From: Flavobacterium sufflavum
Lineage (GTDB): Bacteria; Bacteroidota; Bacteroidia; Flavobacteriales; Flavobacteriaceae
Assembly: GCF_004016525.1 (NCBI RefSeq)
Contig: NZ_SACJ01000005.1
Span: forward strand, 172,470-236,469
Direction: 5' to 3'
Length of the DNA stretch: 64,000 nucleotides
The translations under genes were made by a program, and so were the position numbers. This document shows positions 33,483 through 42,154 of this stretch, piece after piece (positions within the stretch are counted from its first letter, which is position 1; the number at the start of each line of letters is the position of its first letter). Below the pieces are notes generated by a model. It made no database searches, was not told where the DNA came from, and worked only from the letters and a program-made list of their open reading frames with translations.

Positions 33483-34824
33483 ATCGGAAATCAATTATAT
33501 CAATCTGGTACTAATTCATATTGGCATAGCGGTTATTATTTTTTATATGCCTTTTTTGTCTAAAATTTATGCGCTATTAATTAGTGTTTTTGGTTTTTAT
33601 TATATTATCAAAAAGAATAATAAGGATAATGAAGTTTTATATGTCTCAGCCTATCTGGTTGGTGCAGAAGTGTTTTTGAGAATGACAGGAGGAAATTTGA
33701 ATAATGAATATGTCAAGGTGGTGGTTTCTTTATTAATGTTACTAGGCTTTGTTTTAAGTGGTTTTTCAAAAAGTAGTATTGTGTATTGGCTGTATTTTTT
33801 ATTGCTTATCCCTGCTGTGTTCATTACTATGACTAATCAGGATGTTAATGTAGAAGTTCGAAAAGCGATTACTTTTAATATTTCAGGTCCCATATGTTTG
33901 GGATTATGTGCTTTATATTGTTACAGAAGGCGTTTGGCGTATAGTCAGTTACAAAATGTAGTGATCCTTTTTGGCTTACCCATTATTGCTGTTTTAGTTT
34001 ATTTATTATTGTTTAATCCAAGTGTTAGGGATGTGGTAAGGGGTACCCAATCTAATTTTGCTACCTCTGGAGGTTATGGACCTAATCAGGTGGCAACCAT
34101 TTTGGGATTGGGAATGTTCGTGTTTTTCTGCCAATTAATTTTCATGTCTAAGTCAAGAAGGATGATGGCGTTGAATGTTTTTCTTTTTGTGATAACAAGT
34201 TATCGGGCTATTGTAACCTTTTCCAGAGGCGGCGTGATTACAGGTTTTGCAATGATTGTTTTTATGTTGATTGCAGCTTATTTATTTAGTAATTCTTCGG
34301 GAAAAAGAAAGTTAAAGTGGATTGTTTTTGTTAGCGGTATTTTGGCTTTGAGTATTTGGAGTTATAGTGTGGTACAAACCAGTGGATTAATAACTAAAAG
34401 ATATGCAAATCAGGATGCTACAGGGCGAGAGAAAAAAGATCGTTTGGGTGGTAGGGAAGTAATAATGGGAACGGAGTTAACACTTTTTAAAGAGAATCCT
34501 GTTTTAGGAGTGGGTATCGGTATGGGGAAATCCTATCGGGAACAAATGTTGGGACAAGAGGTGGCTTCACATAATGAAATTACCAGGTTACTATCAGAAC
34601 ACGGAATGTTTGGTTTATTTATTTTGTTAATTCTTTTGATTACTCCGGTTATTCTCTTTTTGAATAATTATCAAAATATTTATTTTTTCTCTTTTTATGT
34701 TTTTTGGTTATTGACTATTAATCATGCCGCCATGCGAATAGCAGCTCCTGCTTTTGTATATGCATTGTCTTTGTTGAATGTACAATTCAATCCGGTTGAA
34801 AAAGTAAAAAAAGAAATGGTGTAA
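33475..34824 (+). CDS. O-antigen polymerase/ligase-type membrane protein (Wzy/WaaL)
   Basis: Integral membrane protein of 449 residues with about 11-12 helices. The conserved O-antigen ligase/polymerase region includes SNFATSGGYGPNQVATILGL, TFSRGGVITGFA, and a periplasmic loop followed by ENPVLGVGIGMG, then ASHNEITRLLSEHGMFGLF, where the His of ASHNE is the typical catalytic-region residue. It either polymerises repeat units or ligates the glycan to its carrier in the periplasm; sequence does not separate these. It lies between the last GT4 gene and the WcaJ-type gene at the end of the locus, consistent with a Wzy role. Confidence 0.83.
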   Translation: MSKSEINYINLVLIHIGIAVIIFYMPFLSKIYALLISVFGFYYIIKKNNKDNEVLYVSAYLVGAEVFLRMTGGNLNNEYVKVVVSLLMLLGFVLSGFSKSSIVYWLYFLLLIPAVFITMTNQDVNVEVRKAITFNISGPICLGLCALYCYRRRLAYSQLQNVVILFGLPIIAVLVYLLLFNPSVRDVVRGTQSNFATSGGYGPNQVATILGLGMFVFFCQLIFMSKSRRMMALNVFLFVITSYRAIVTFSRGGVITGFAMIVFMLIAAYLFSNSSGKRKLKWIVFVSGILALSIWSYSVVQTSGLITKRYANQDATGREKKDRLGGREVIMGTELTLFKENPVLGVGIGMGKSYREQMLGQEVASHNEITRLLSEHGMFGLFILLILLITPVILFLNNYQNIYFFSFYVFWLLTINHAAMRIAAPAFVYALSLLNVQFNPVEKVKKEMV

Positions 34825-34967
34825 AGTGTTTTTTATTTGTGTTAAAAGCAGTATTTTAACTGAAATTATGACTTTTGAAAGAGTATTTTTTTTTAAGTAA
34901 AGATAGTTTGCCATCTTGGCTGTGATTGTATTTTATACAGTATATTATCAACATAAGTAAAGAAGAA

Positions 34968-36362
34968 ATGCCAAAAGATAAAATCCATTTTGAGATCTCC
35001 GAAAGGAAAATGATTCTGCATCTTGTGGATGTTTTTTGCATTGTATTGTCATTGTATTGGGTAGGCTTTGTCTTTGAACTGACTTATTTAAAATCATCCG
35101 TTTTGAATTTGGTTCATTTGGTTGTTTTGATAGCTTATCTTAAAGTCATTGGAACTATTTTTGAGCTTTATAATCTTCAGGTTGCAAGTAATGAATTTCA
35201 AGTTACCAGAAGTGCCATTCTCACCGTTACAACAACAGTTTTAGCCTATTTTTTAACACCAGTTTATTCACCGGAATTACCATCGAATCGTCTTCAGATT
35301 CTAACTTTTTTACTTGTTGTTTTCTTTTCATTGATTTCATGGAGGGTGTTTTATGTGCGTTTTCTGGCTTCCAAACGCTTTCATCAAAATGCGATGTTAG
35401 TATGTGATGAGGATCAGTTAGACGAGCTTATTTCTGGTTTAGAAAATATAGATCCTCACTATAAAATTATAGCTTATGTGAGTAATTGTGTGTCAAAAGG
35501 GAAAACAGAATGTTGCTCATCTTATGTGGAGTGTGTTAAGCCTATTGATTTAGTTGCTTTTGTGAAAGAAAAATACATTACCGAAATTGTAATTGCAACT
35601 CAGAAATCAGATAGTATCACGACTGAATTGTATCAGCAATTATTGAAATTGTTGGAATCAGGGAATCTGATTCGGGAATATTCACAGGTATATGAAGAAA
35701 AAACGCAACGTATTCCGGTACAGTATGTGGAACGGGATTTTTATCGTTTTTTTCCATTTAGTCGAAGCAACCAAAATAGATTGTATTTGTCAATTGTAAG
35801 GATACTGGAGCTTATTGTTTCAGTTATTGGTTTGTTTATTACCTTGCTATTGATTCCTTTTGTTTTTTTAATGAATACAATAGCAAATAAAGGGAGTTTG
35901 TTTTATACCCAGGAGCGAGTAGGTAAAGATGGTAAATTTTTTAAGATTTTGAAATTTCGAACTATGATTGAAAATGCCGAATCGGAGAAAGCGGTGTTTA
36001 CTACTATTAACGATAAGAGAATTACGGCTTTTGGAAGATTTATGAGAAAAACCAGAATCGATGAGTTTCCACAATTTGTAAATATTCTTAAGGGAGAAAT
36101 GGCGGTTATAGGGCCACGTCCGGAAAGACCTTTTTTTGTGAAAGAAATTGCCGGAATCATGCCTTTTTATGAGGCCAGACACGTTATAAAACCAGGACTT
36201 ACAGGTTGGGCACAGGTTAATTATTCCTATGGAGAATCTATCGAAGAGAGTTTGATAAAATTACAATACGACTTGTATTATATCAAACACAGAAGTATTT
36301 ACCTTGATTTCAATATTTCATTAAAAACCATAACAACCATTTTGTTTTACAGAGGGCAATAA
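34968..36362 (+). CDS. Undecaprenyl-phosphate glycosyl-1-phosphate transferase (WcaJ/exopolysaccharide polyprenyl type)
   Basis: Initiating enzyme that moves a sugar-1-phosphate onto undecaprenyl phosphate. It has 464 residues: four N-terminal helices (about 12-115), a CoA-binding-like soluble part (130-280), a fifth helix near 290-320, and the catalytic domain with SLFYTQERVGKDGKFFKILK, FRTM, KTRIDEFPQFVNILKGEM, AVIGPRPERPFF and PGLTGWAQVNYSYGESIEE. I start at ATG 34968 (MPKDKIHFEI); a TTG at 34926 adds an unlikely leader. A 143-nt gap separates it from the polymerase gene. It is the last gene of the locus and converges on the next gene with a 4-nt gap. Confidence 0.93.
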   Translation: MPKDKIHFEISERKMILHLVDVFCIVLSLYWVGFVFELTYLKSSVLNLVHLVVLIAYLKVIGTIFELYNLQVASNEFQVTRSAILTVTTTVLAYFLTPVYSPELPSNRLQILTFLLVVFFSLISWRVFYVRFLASKRFHQNAMLVCDEDQLDELISGLENIDPHYKIIAYVSNCVSKGKTECCSSYVECVKPIDLVAFVKEKYITEIVIATQKSDSITTELYQQLLKLLESGNLIREYSQVYEEKTQRIPVQYVERDFYRFFPFSRSNQNRLYLSIVRILELIVSVIGLFITLLLIPFVFLMNTIANKGSLFYTQERVGKDGKFFKILKFRTMIENAESEKAVFTTINDKRITAFGRFMRKTRIDEFPQFVNILKGEMAVIGPRPERPFFVKEIAGIMPFYEARHVIKPGLTGWAQVNYSYGESIEESLIKLQYDLYYIKHRSIYLDFNISLKTITTILFYRGQ

Positions 36363-36366
36363 AACT

Positions 36367-37509
36367 TTAAATAATGATTGGGATTGCTTTCTTGTTTTTC
36401 AGAGCCAATTGTATCAGGAAATATGCAGATGTTACTATCAAAGGCAATACAATAAATAAGTGTGCTTTATTGATTAATATGACCAAATAAATAAGAAGGC
36501 AGAAGAGATTGAATATTGATAATTTGTAAATCCATGCCTTGTTTTTTGTGCCATAAAAAAAACACAGAATCAATAATGCAGGATTGAATAAAAGCACATT
36601 GTAATTGTTGGCTAATTCCAAATGATCAGAATAAAAGCCTATAAAAAGGAAGAACAACCCCAGTATTCCCATTAGTGAAAAATAAAAATAATGAATTCCT
36701 TTTTTATTCAGGATTACTAATAATGCCAGGGAAATTAAGTACGAATATATGTTGTTCCACCAGGAACCTGGATGGGATTCTTCAAAGTGTAAAATGGTTT
36801 GGTTCTTAGGGGCTAGAGCTTGATTTTTATACTGAATCAGCTTTAAGCTTTTTTGTAACTCTAAGGGCAAAAATAGTTTTGTTCCCATAGCATCTACCTT
36901 GGGACCAAAAATAATACTGGTTCCTAATTTTTCGTAAAAATGATTGTCGAAATAAGGATATAGTATGCTTCGGTAGCTTAGTTCAGTATCGGTTTTCTTA
37001 GTAATTACACTAGCACCTAATGTTTTGTTGATGATATCCACCACCATCGAAGTACAATTTTTGTCAATAAATTTATAAGTATAATGGCTGTCTCCTGAAG
37101 CTAATGAGTTATTCAGGTTTTCGAAGAGTTGCTGCTTTAATTCAAGAGGAATATTGAGTTGCTGCTCGTCTACAGAACGGTTTTCATAAGTATATTGATT
37201 GATAAAATCAGTATAAGGACTCACTACAGCAAAATATTGAAGATCTCCTTTAGCGAATTTTGGAACAAAATTAGGCGTATTAAAATCAAAGGCACCATAA
37301 TTATAAACGGCATCCACAAAATTGGTATTGTCTTTAATTCGAATAGCAGTATGCCCAAAAAGGGAATAAGATTCATTTCCAACACCACATGTTATCACGC
37401 TTACTGTAGCATCTTTGGATAATTGAATATTTTGTGCCCAAAAAGCATTAAAAAAACTAAGAAAAAATAAAAGGAATATTGTTTTTTTTGAAGTGAAAAT
37501 ATTCATCAT
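36367..37509 (-). CDS. DUF4105 (Lnb N-terminal periplasmic-like) membrane protein
   Basis: About 380 residues. The signal peptide has a hydrophobic core TIFLLFFLSFFNAFWAQ, then a periplasmic DUF4105 domain with ATVSVITCGVGNESYSLFGH, TAIRIKD, AVYNYGAFDF and DKNCTSMVVDII. About five helices make up the C-terminal 110 residues (for example YFSLMGILGLFFLFIGFYSD). The Cys/His/Asn pattern is that of NlpC/P60- or Lnb-like thiol hydrolases, but the substrate is unknown. I chose the ATG at 37509; an ATG at 37545 would add 12 residues before the signal peptide. Convergent with the polysaccharide locus. Confidence 0.82.
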   Translation of the reverse strand: MMNIFTSKKTIFLLFFLSFFNAFWAQNIQLSKDATVSVITCGVGNESYSLFGHTAIRIKDNTNFVDAVYNYGAFDFNTPNFVPKFAKGDLQYFAVVSPYTDFINQYTYENRSVDEQQLNIPLELKQQLFENLNNSLASGDSHYTYKFIDKNCTSMVVDIINKTLGASVITKKTDTELSYRSILYPYFDNHFYEKLGTSIIFGPKVDAMGTKLFLPLELQKSLKLIQYKNQALAPKNQTILHFEESHPGSWWNNIYSYLISLALLVILNKKGIHYFYFSLMGILGLFFLFIGFYSDHLELANNYNVLLFNPALLILCFFYGTKNKAWIYKLSIFNLFCLLIYLVILINKAHLFIVLPLIVTSAYFLIQLALKNKKAIPIII

Positions 37510-37647
37510 AATAATTGTCTTTGCTATTTTTTTCAAAAGTATCATTTTTTAGCGAGCTTATTTATTTCTTGTTTTAAATAAATTGTCAATAAAAGAATCT
37601 GTTGAAAATTGATGTTTAAGAAAGCTGCTCTCATTCGTTAATTATAT

Positions 37648-37655
37648 TAAATTTG
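37648..37655 (+). promoter_or_regulatory. Probable -7 element upstream of pssA
   Basis: TAAATTTG fits the Bacteroidota -7 consensus TAnnTTTG and lies 30 nt before the pssA ATG. A clear TTTG/TTG -33 box at 17-22 nt spacing is not visible, so confidence is limited. Confidence 0.5.
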
Positions 37656-37684
37656 CGAAGCTATTCTTAAAATCAAATCGAAAA

Positions 37685-38407
37685 ATGAATATTAAAAAAC
37701 ACATCCCAAACAGCATTACGTTACTGAATCTTTTTTGTGGTTGTATTGCCATGGTTTTTGTAAGTAATCAAGATTTTGAAATTGCTTTTTTCTTTGTGTT
37801 TTTAGGGATTTTCTTTGACTTTTTTGATGGCTTTTTTGCCCGTTTATTTAAAGTTACAGGTGAATTAGGTTTGCAATTGGACTCATTAGCGGATATGGTT
37901 ACTAGCGGAGTAGTTCCTGGTTATGTGATGTATTATTTGTTGTTGAATAGTCAGCATGATATTTCGAACTGTTCGTATATTCCTTTTTTAGGTTTTGTAA
38001 TTACAATGGGTTCTTGTTATCGTTTGGCATTTTTTAATATTGATACCCGCCAATCTGATTCTTTTATTGGTTTACCAACACCTGCTAATTCTTTGTTTAT
38101 GCTGAGCTTGCCTTTAGTACTCAAGTATTCTGATTCTTTATTCATTTTAGAGTTGTTGACTAGTCAGTGGGTTTTGTTGCTTATTACGGCTTTTAGTGCT
38201 TATATTTTAAATGCCGAAATCCCTCTTTTTTCATTGAAAATCAAGAAATTTACTTTCAAAGATAATTTGCTGCAAATTGTTTTCTTGACACTTTCGTTTT
38301 TGTTATTAGTGTTTTTTCAATATGCAGGAGTTCCAATGGTGATTATTGCCTATGTGTTATTGTCAGTTGTGAATAATAGGTTTTCTTTAGATGGCAAAAC
38401 AAAATAA
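37685..38407 (+). CDS. pssA: CDP-diacylglycerol--serine O-phosphatidyltransferase
   Basis: Membrane enzyme making phosphatidylserine, the precursor of phosphatidylethanolamine. The 240-residue protein has about seven helices. The CDP-alcohol phosphatidyltransferase signature D-G-x2-A-R-x8-G-x3-D-x3-D fits exactly: Asp48, Gly49, Ala52, Arg53, Gly62, Asp66 and Asp70. PNSITLLNLFCGCIAMVFV at the N-terminus is typical of PssA rather than PgsA. Its last 17 nt overlap the GH25 gene, so the two are translated from one transcript. A -7 element lies 30 nt upstream of the ATG. Confidence 0.93.
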   Translation: MNIKKHIPNSITLLNLFCGCIAMVFVSNQDFEIAFFFVFLGIFFDFFDGFFARLFKVTGELGLQLDSLADMVTSGVVPGYVMYYLLLNSQHDISNCSYIPFLGFVITMGSCYRLAFFNIDTRQSDSFIGLPTPANSLFMLSLPLVLKYSDSLFILELLTSQWVLLLITAFSAYILNAEIPLFSLKIKKFTFKDNLLQIVFLTLSFLLLVFFQYAGVPMVIIAYVLLSVVNNRFSLDGKTK

Positions 38408-39251
38408 TCGACGCAGGACCACTTACCGAAAACCGAAAAAAAAGCCTTCCGTATTCCGGAAAAAGCTAATTCAAACTGCGGTTATTGTTTTTTGTGCACT
38501 ACTTTTTTTAGGTATTGCGTATCATTATAGAAATGGCTTAGCCTATTATTTCAGTTTTAAAACCAATAAGGTTTTAGATAAAGAGACTAGAGATAAACAA
38601 ATTTCAGATGTACGGAATTATCAGGTTTTAGAAAAAAATGACGATAAAGCAATAGGGATTGATGTTTCTGAATATCAGGGAGAAATTGAATGGGATTCCG
38701 TGGAAACGATGGATGACAATTTTAAGCTGTCGTTTGTTTTTATACGCGCAACGGTAGGAAAGGATCGATTAGATAAAAAATTCAAGGAAAATTGGCTCAA
38801 CGCCAAAGAAAATAAGATCATTCGAGGAGCTTACCATTACTATCGTCCGAATGAAAATTCATTGGAGCAGGCTGAACTTTTTATAAAAACGGTTCGTTTG
38901 CAAAAAGGCGATTTGCCTCCTGTTCTTGATATTGAAAAACTACCCGAAAATCAGTCTATTGAACGATTAAAAATTGGACTCAAACGTTGGTTGATTGCAG
39001 TTGAAGAGCATTATAAAGTAAAACCGATAATCTATACTGGAGAACGCTATTATGATGATTTCTTGAAAGAGGAATTCTCCGATTATCTTTTTTGGATTGC
39101 AAATTATAATTTTTATCGGGAAAAAATGAAAGAAGATTGGCTGTTTTGGCAATTTACTGAAAAAGCGACTGTTTCAGGAATAAAAGGAAATGTGGATGTG
39201 AATATCTTTAATGGCGATTTACAGCAATTACAGTTTATTACAAAGGAGTAG
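38391..39251 (+). CDS. Membrane-anchored GH25 family lysozyme-like hydrolase
   Basis: Glycoside hydrolase family 25 protein predicted to cleave peptidoglycan. It has 286 residues. A very basic N-terminus (RRRTTYRKPKKKPSVFRKK) precedes one membrane helix at 26-45, then the periplasmic GH25 barrel. GIDVSEYQGEIEWDSV (89-104) bears the first catalytic-region Asp, FVFIRATVGK follows, and LPPVLDIE (Asp180, Glu182) holds the acid. YTGERYYDDFL, WIANY and WLFWQFTEKATVSGIKG complete the family pattern. It starts inside pssA in another frame. A 7-bp tandem repeat begins at its stop codon. Confidence 0.92.
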   Translation: MAKQNNRRRTTYRKPKKKPSVFRKKLIQTAVIVFCALLFLGIAYHYRNGLAYYFSFKTNKVLDKETRDKQISDVRNYQVLEKNDDKAIGIDVSEYQGEIEWDSVETMDDNFKLSFVFIRATVGKDRLDKKFKENWLNAKENKIIRGAYHYYRPNENSLEQAELFIKTVRLQKGDLPPVLDIEKLPENQSIERLKIGLKRWLIAVEEHYKVKPIIYTGERYYDDFLKEEFSDYLFWIANYNFYREKMKEDWLFWQFTEKATVSGIKGNVDVNIFNGDLQQLQFITKE

Positions 39252-39372
39252 TTTCAGATTTCAGATTTCAGATTTCAGATTTCAGATTTCAGATTTCAGA
39301 TTTCAGATTTCAGATTTCAGATTTCAGATTTCAGATTTCAGATTTCAGATTTCAGATTTCAGATTTCAGATT
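39252..39372. repeat. Heptanucleotide tandem repeat (TTTCAGA)x17
   Basis: Seventeen exact copies of TTTCAGA (39252-39370) plus two further bases. It starts one base after the GH25 stop codon. Its last copy is part of the left arm of the terminator-like hairpin at 39361-39411. The array would be expected to vary in length by slippage. It is open in several frames, so it creates a spurious reading frame that is not a gene. Confidence 0.97.
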
Positions 39373-39411
39373 AAGAATGTTAAACATCTAATCTGGAATC
39401 TGTTTTTTTTC
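39361..39411. terminator. Intergenic hairpin with T tract between GH25 gene and lptB
   Basis: AGATTTCAGATTA (39361-39373) pairs with TAATCTGGAATCT (39389-39401) apart from one G-T pair. A 15-nt loop separates the arms and TGTTTTTTTT follows. It terminates the pssA-GH25 transcript and may act on lptB from the other side. The arm sequence is the same as in the recQ terminator at 44378-44431. Confidence 0.75.
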
Positions 39412-39466
39412 TTTCTGCTTTCTGTATTCTAAATTCTAACCTCTAATTTCTGTTTTCTAACTTTAT

Positions 39467-40207
39467 TTAAAACTCTAATTTCTTCTTTCTCAATTCGAAA
39501 TTTTGTCCCAAATACACTCTACGTACCATTTCGTCTTCAACCAATTCTTCAGGGATACCGGCTTTTAGAATTCCTCCTTCAAACATTAGATAGGTTTTGT
39601 CGGTAATAGCCAGAGTTTCCTGAACGTTGTGGTCGGTAATTAGGATTCCGATGTTTTTGTTTTTTAATTGGGCAACAATTCTTTGAATATCCTCAACGGC
39701 CACAGGGTCAACTCCTGCAAAAGGTTCGTCAAGTAAAATAAATTTAGGGTCAGTAGCAAGGCAGCGTGCAATTTCAGTTCTACGACGCTCTCCTCCTGAA
39801 AGTAAATCACCTCGGTTGGTACGGATGTGTTCCAAGCTGAACTCGGCAATCAAACTTTCCATTTTAGCTATTTGAGCTTCTTTGGAAAGATTAGTCAATT
39901 GCAAAACGCTCAAAATATTATCCTCGATACTCAATTTTCTAAAAACCGAAGCTTCCTGTGCCAGATAGCCAATACCTTGTTGGGCTCTCTTGTACATTGG
40001 GTGATGGGTAATATCAATATCGTCAAGGTAGATGTTTCCTGCATTTGGTTTTACCAATCCTACAATCATATAAAAAGAAGTGGTTTTTCCGGCTCCATTA
40101 GGACCTAATAAACCAACGATTTCTCCTTGGTTAACTTCGACCGAAATACCTTTTACAACACTTCTTCCTTTGTATGTTTTTATTAAATTATCAGCTCTTA
40201 AAATCAT
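39467..40207 (-). CDS. lptB: LPS export ABC transporter ATP-binding protein
   Basis: ATPase that drives lipopolysaccharide extraction from the inner membrane with LptFG. It has 246 residues. Walker A GPNGAGKTT (35-43), Q-loop YLAQEASVFRKLS, signature LSGGERRRTEIARCL (136-150), Walker B FILLDEPFAGVDP (156-168) and the switch His in ITDHNVQETL are all present. EASVFRKLS and the C-terminal YLGQNFEL are characteristic of LptB. It lies downstream of tatC and kdsD on the same strand; kdsD makes the Kdo precursor, so two LPS functions are neighbours. A 90-nt gap to tatC is AT-rich. Confidence 0.95.
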   Translation of the reverse strand: MILRADNLIKTYKGRSVVKGISVEVNQGEIVGLLGPNGAGKTTSFYMIVGLVKPNAGNIYLDDIDITHHPMYKRAQQGIGYLAQEASVFRKLSIEDNILSVLQLTNLSKEAQIAKMESLIAEFSLEHIRTNRGDLLSGGERRRTEIARCLATDPKFILLDEPFAGVDPVAVEDIQRIVAQLKNKNIGILITDHNVQETLAITDKTYLMFEGGILKAGIPEELVEDEMVRRVYLGQNFELRKKKLEF

Positions 40208-40297
40208 TGTGTACTGGTTTTTTAACTATCGGTAAAATTTGATTGTTCGACAAATTAACGAATAAGCAAACGAATCACTTACTACATTAACAATTAA

Positions 40298-41104
40298 TTA
40301 TTCTTTTTCTTTCTTAGCTACTAAAACAGAAATAAAGATGCTGGCTTCGTAAATTAATAGCATCGGTATAGCAACAATGGTTTGGCTCACCACATCGGGA
40401 GGGGTAACAATAGCTGCAATAATTAATACAATTACAATGGCGTATTTGCGGTATTTTCTCAGGAAATTAGGAGTTACAAGTCCTAGTTTAGTCAGGAAAT
40501 AGATAATTATGGGTAATTCGAAAAACAAACCACTAGCTAATATTGAGGTTTTTACCATACCAATGTAAGAGTCCAGTGTAAATTGATTGACAACAACTGA
40601 GCTGACGGTAAAAGTTGCCACGAAGTTTACTGACATTGGGATGACTACAAAATACCCAAAAACAACTCCGATAAAGAACAATAGAGAAGAAAAGAAGATG
40701 AATACTTTAGCATTTTTCTTTTCGTTTTGATAAAGTGCTGGGCTTATGAACTTCCAGATTTCCCATAAAATATAAGGGAAGCTCAAAATGAATCCGAAGA
40801 GAATACAAATCCATATAAACACATTAACCTGTCCTTCCATCTCGGTGTTTTGGATGATAAAAGGCATTTCGGTGATACAGATGCTGTCGGCAAAACCAAG
40901 GCTGTGTGAGAGTTCGCAAAAATAGACATAGGTGAAAAAACTGGCTCGGGTAGGGCCAAAGATTACGGTGTCAAATAAAAAATCACTAAAAAAATAAGTG
41001 ATTATAGCCATTATAATTATGGCAATGGTACTACGAACTAATAACCATCTTAAATCTTCAAGATGATCTAGAAACGACATTTCGTTTACGTTTTTTTTTG
41101 TCAT
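40298..41104 (-). CDS. tatC: Sec-independent protein translocase subunit TatC
   Basis: Core membrane subunit of the twin-arginine translocase that recognises RR signal peptides. It has 268 residues and six predicted helices. The N-terminal cytoplasmic motif is MSFLDHLEDLRWLLVRS, and the periplasmic and TM region includes FPYILWEIWKFISPALYQNE and FELPIIIYFLTKLGLV with FLRKYRKYAIV, all TatC hallmarks. The start codon overlaps the kdsD stop by one base (TAATG), so the two are co-translated. No tatA gene is in this window. Confidence 0.96.
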   Translation of the reverse strand: MTKKNVNEMSFLDHLEDLRWLLVRSTIAIIIMAIITYFFSDFLFDTVIFGPTRASFFTYVYFCELSHSLGFADSICITEMPFIIQNTEMEGQVNVFIWICILFGFILSFPYILWEIWKFISPALYQNEKKNAKVFIFFSSLLFFIGVVFGYFVVIPMSVNFVATFTVSSVVVNQFTLDSYIGMVKTSILASGLFFELPIIIYFLTKLGLVTPNFLRKYRKYAIVIVLIIAAIVTPPDVVSQTIVAIPMLLIYEASIFISVLVAKKEKE

Positions 41105-42126
41105 TATAGGATTCCTTCTTTTAGTATGTCATGCAGGTGTAAAACTCCTTTGTATTCGCCATTGTCGATTACGATAAGTTGGGTAATGGAGTGGTTTTCC
41201 AGTATTTGCAGTGCGTCAATTGCCATCGTATTCGATTGAGTAGATTTTGGGTTTTGGGTCATAATATCTTTGGCAGTTAAATCAGTAAAAGTATCCCTGT
41301 CATTTAACATTCTACGGATATCACCATCGGTAATGATTCCGATTACTTGGTTATTTTCTACTACTGCGGTTACACCAAGTCTTTTTTCGGAGATCTCGAA
41401 AATAACTTTTTTTACCGGGGTGTCCGGACTTACAGTTGGTTTCTGACTGTGTTCAATCATGTCTTTTACTTTGAGTAAAAGTTTTTTTCCTAAAGCGCCT
41501 CCAGGATGGTATTTGGCAAAATCTTCGGCTTTAAAATCGCGCATTTCCATTAAGCAGATAGCAAGCGCATCTCCCATTACCAATTGGGCAGTTGTGCTGT
41601 TGGTTGGTGCTAAGTTAATAGGGCAGGCTTCGGCATCTACTGTGGTGTTCAATACGTAATCAGAACCTTTAGCCAAAAAAGAACTGCTGTTTCCGCTAAT
41701 TCCTATTAATGGATTTCCGTCTCTTTTCAAGAGAGGGATGAGTGCTTTAATTTCGGGACTATTGCCGCTTTTAGAAATGCAAATAATGACATCGTCTTTT
41801 TGTATCATCCCTAAATCGCCATGAATGGCTTCGGCAGCATGAAGAAACATAGAAGGAGTGCCTGTTGAATTGAAGGTGGCTACCATTTTTTGACCAATGA
41901 TTGCACTTTTTCCAATCCCGGTAACAACTAATCGGCCTTTTGATTGAAAGATAATTTCTACAGCTTTTGAAAAATTGTCATCCAGGTAATTAATAAGTTT
42001 TACAATTGCCTCACTTTCAGATAATATGGTCTTTTTGGCAATTGCCAATATATTTTCTTTGGATATCAAAACAGAATGTTTAAAATTTGTGTGTGTAAAA
42101 GAAATTTGTATCTTTATGTGATGCAA
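41104..42126 (-). CDS. kdsD: Arabinose-5-phosphate isomerase (KpsF/GutQ family)
   Basis: Interconverts ribulose-5-phosphate and arabinose-5-phosphate, the first step to Kdo for LPS. It has 340 residues from this start. The SIS domain has VVTGIGKSAIIGQKMVATFN, HAAEAIHGDLGMI and ICISKSGNSPEI, and the conserved APTNSTTAQLVMGDALA and YHPGGALGKKLL mark the KdsD family. Two CBS repeats occupy the last 125 residues (VTAVVENNQVIGIITDGDIR, QLIVIDNGEYKGVLHLHDIL). The N-terminal 20 or so residues (MHHIKIQISF) are atypical, so a TTG near 42069 may be the true start. Divergent from recQ. Confidence 0.92.
   Translation of the reverse strand: MHHIKIQISFTHTNFKHSVLISKENILAIAKKTILSESEAIVKLINYLDDNFSKAVEIIFQSKGRLVVTGIGKSAIIGQKMVATFNSTGTPSMFLHAAEAIHGDLGMIQKDDVIICISKSGNSPEIKALIPLLKRDGNPLIGISGNSSSFLAKGSDYVLNTTVDAEACPINLAPTNSTTAQLVMGDALAICLMEMRDFKAEDFAKYHPGGALGKKLLLKVKDMIEHSQKPTVSPDTPVKKVIFEISEKRLGVTAVVENNQVIGIITDGDIRRMLNDRDTFTDLTAKDIMTQNPKSTQSNTMAIDALQILENHSITQLIVIDNGEYKGVLHLHDILKEGIL
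42086..42116 (+). promoter_or_regulatory. Predicted promoter of recQ (TTTG-N19-TATCTTTA)
   Basis: TTTG at 42086-42089 and TATCTTTA at 42109-42116 are 19 nt apart, close to the Flavobacterium -33/-7 pattern; only the last base of the -7 box deviates. The distance to the recQ ATG is 38 nt. It lies inside the annotated N-terminal codons of the divergent kdsD, which further suggests that kdsD starts later. Confidence 0.55.
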
Positions 42127-42154
42127 ATTTATACAAAATACCAGATAATAAAGA

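Noticed and set aside
39252..39372. Possible CRISPR-like array
   Set aside because: The unit is a contiguous 7-bp heptamer with no spacers, so it is a simple tandem repeat.
39211..39432. A 73-codon frame across the TTTCAGA array giving a repeating ISDFRFQ-type peptide
   Set aside because: It is created only by the period-7 repeat, which is open in several frames. It starts inside the GH25 gene and ends in terminator sequence.
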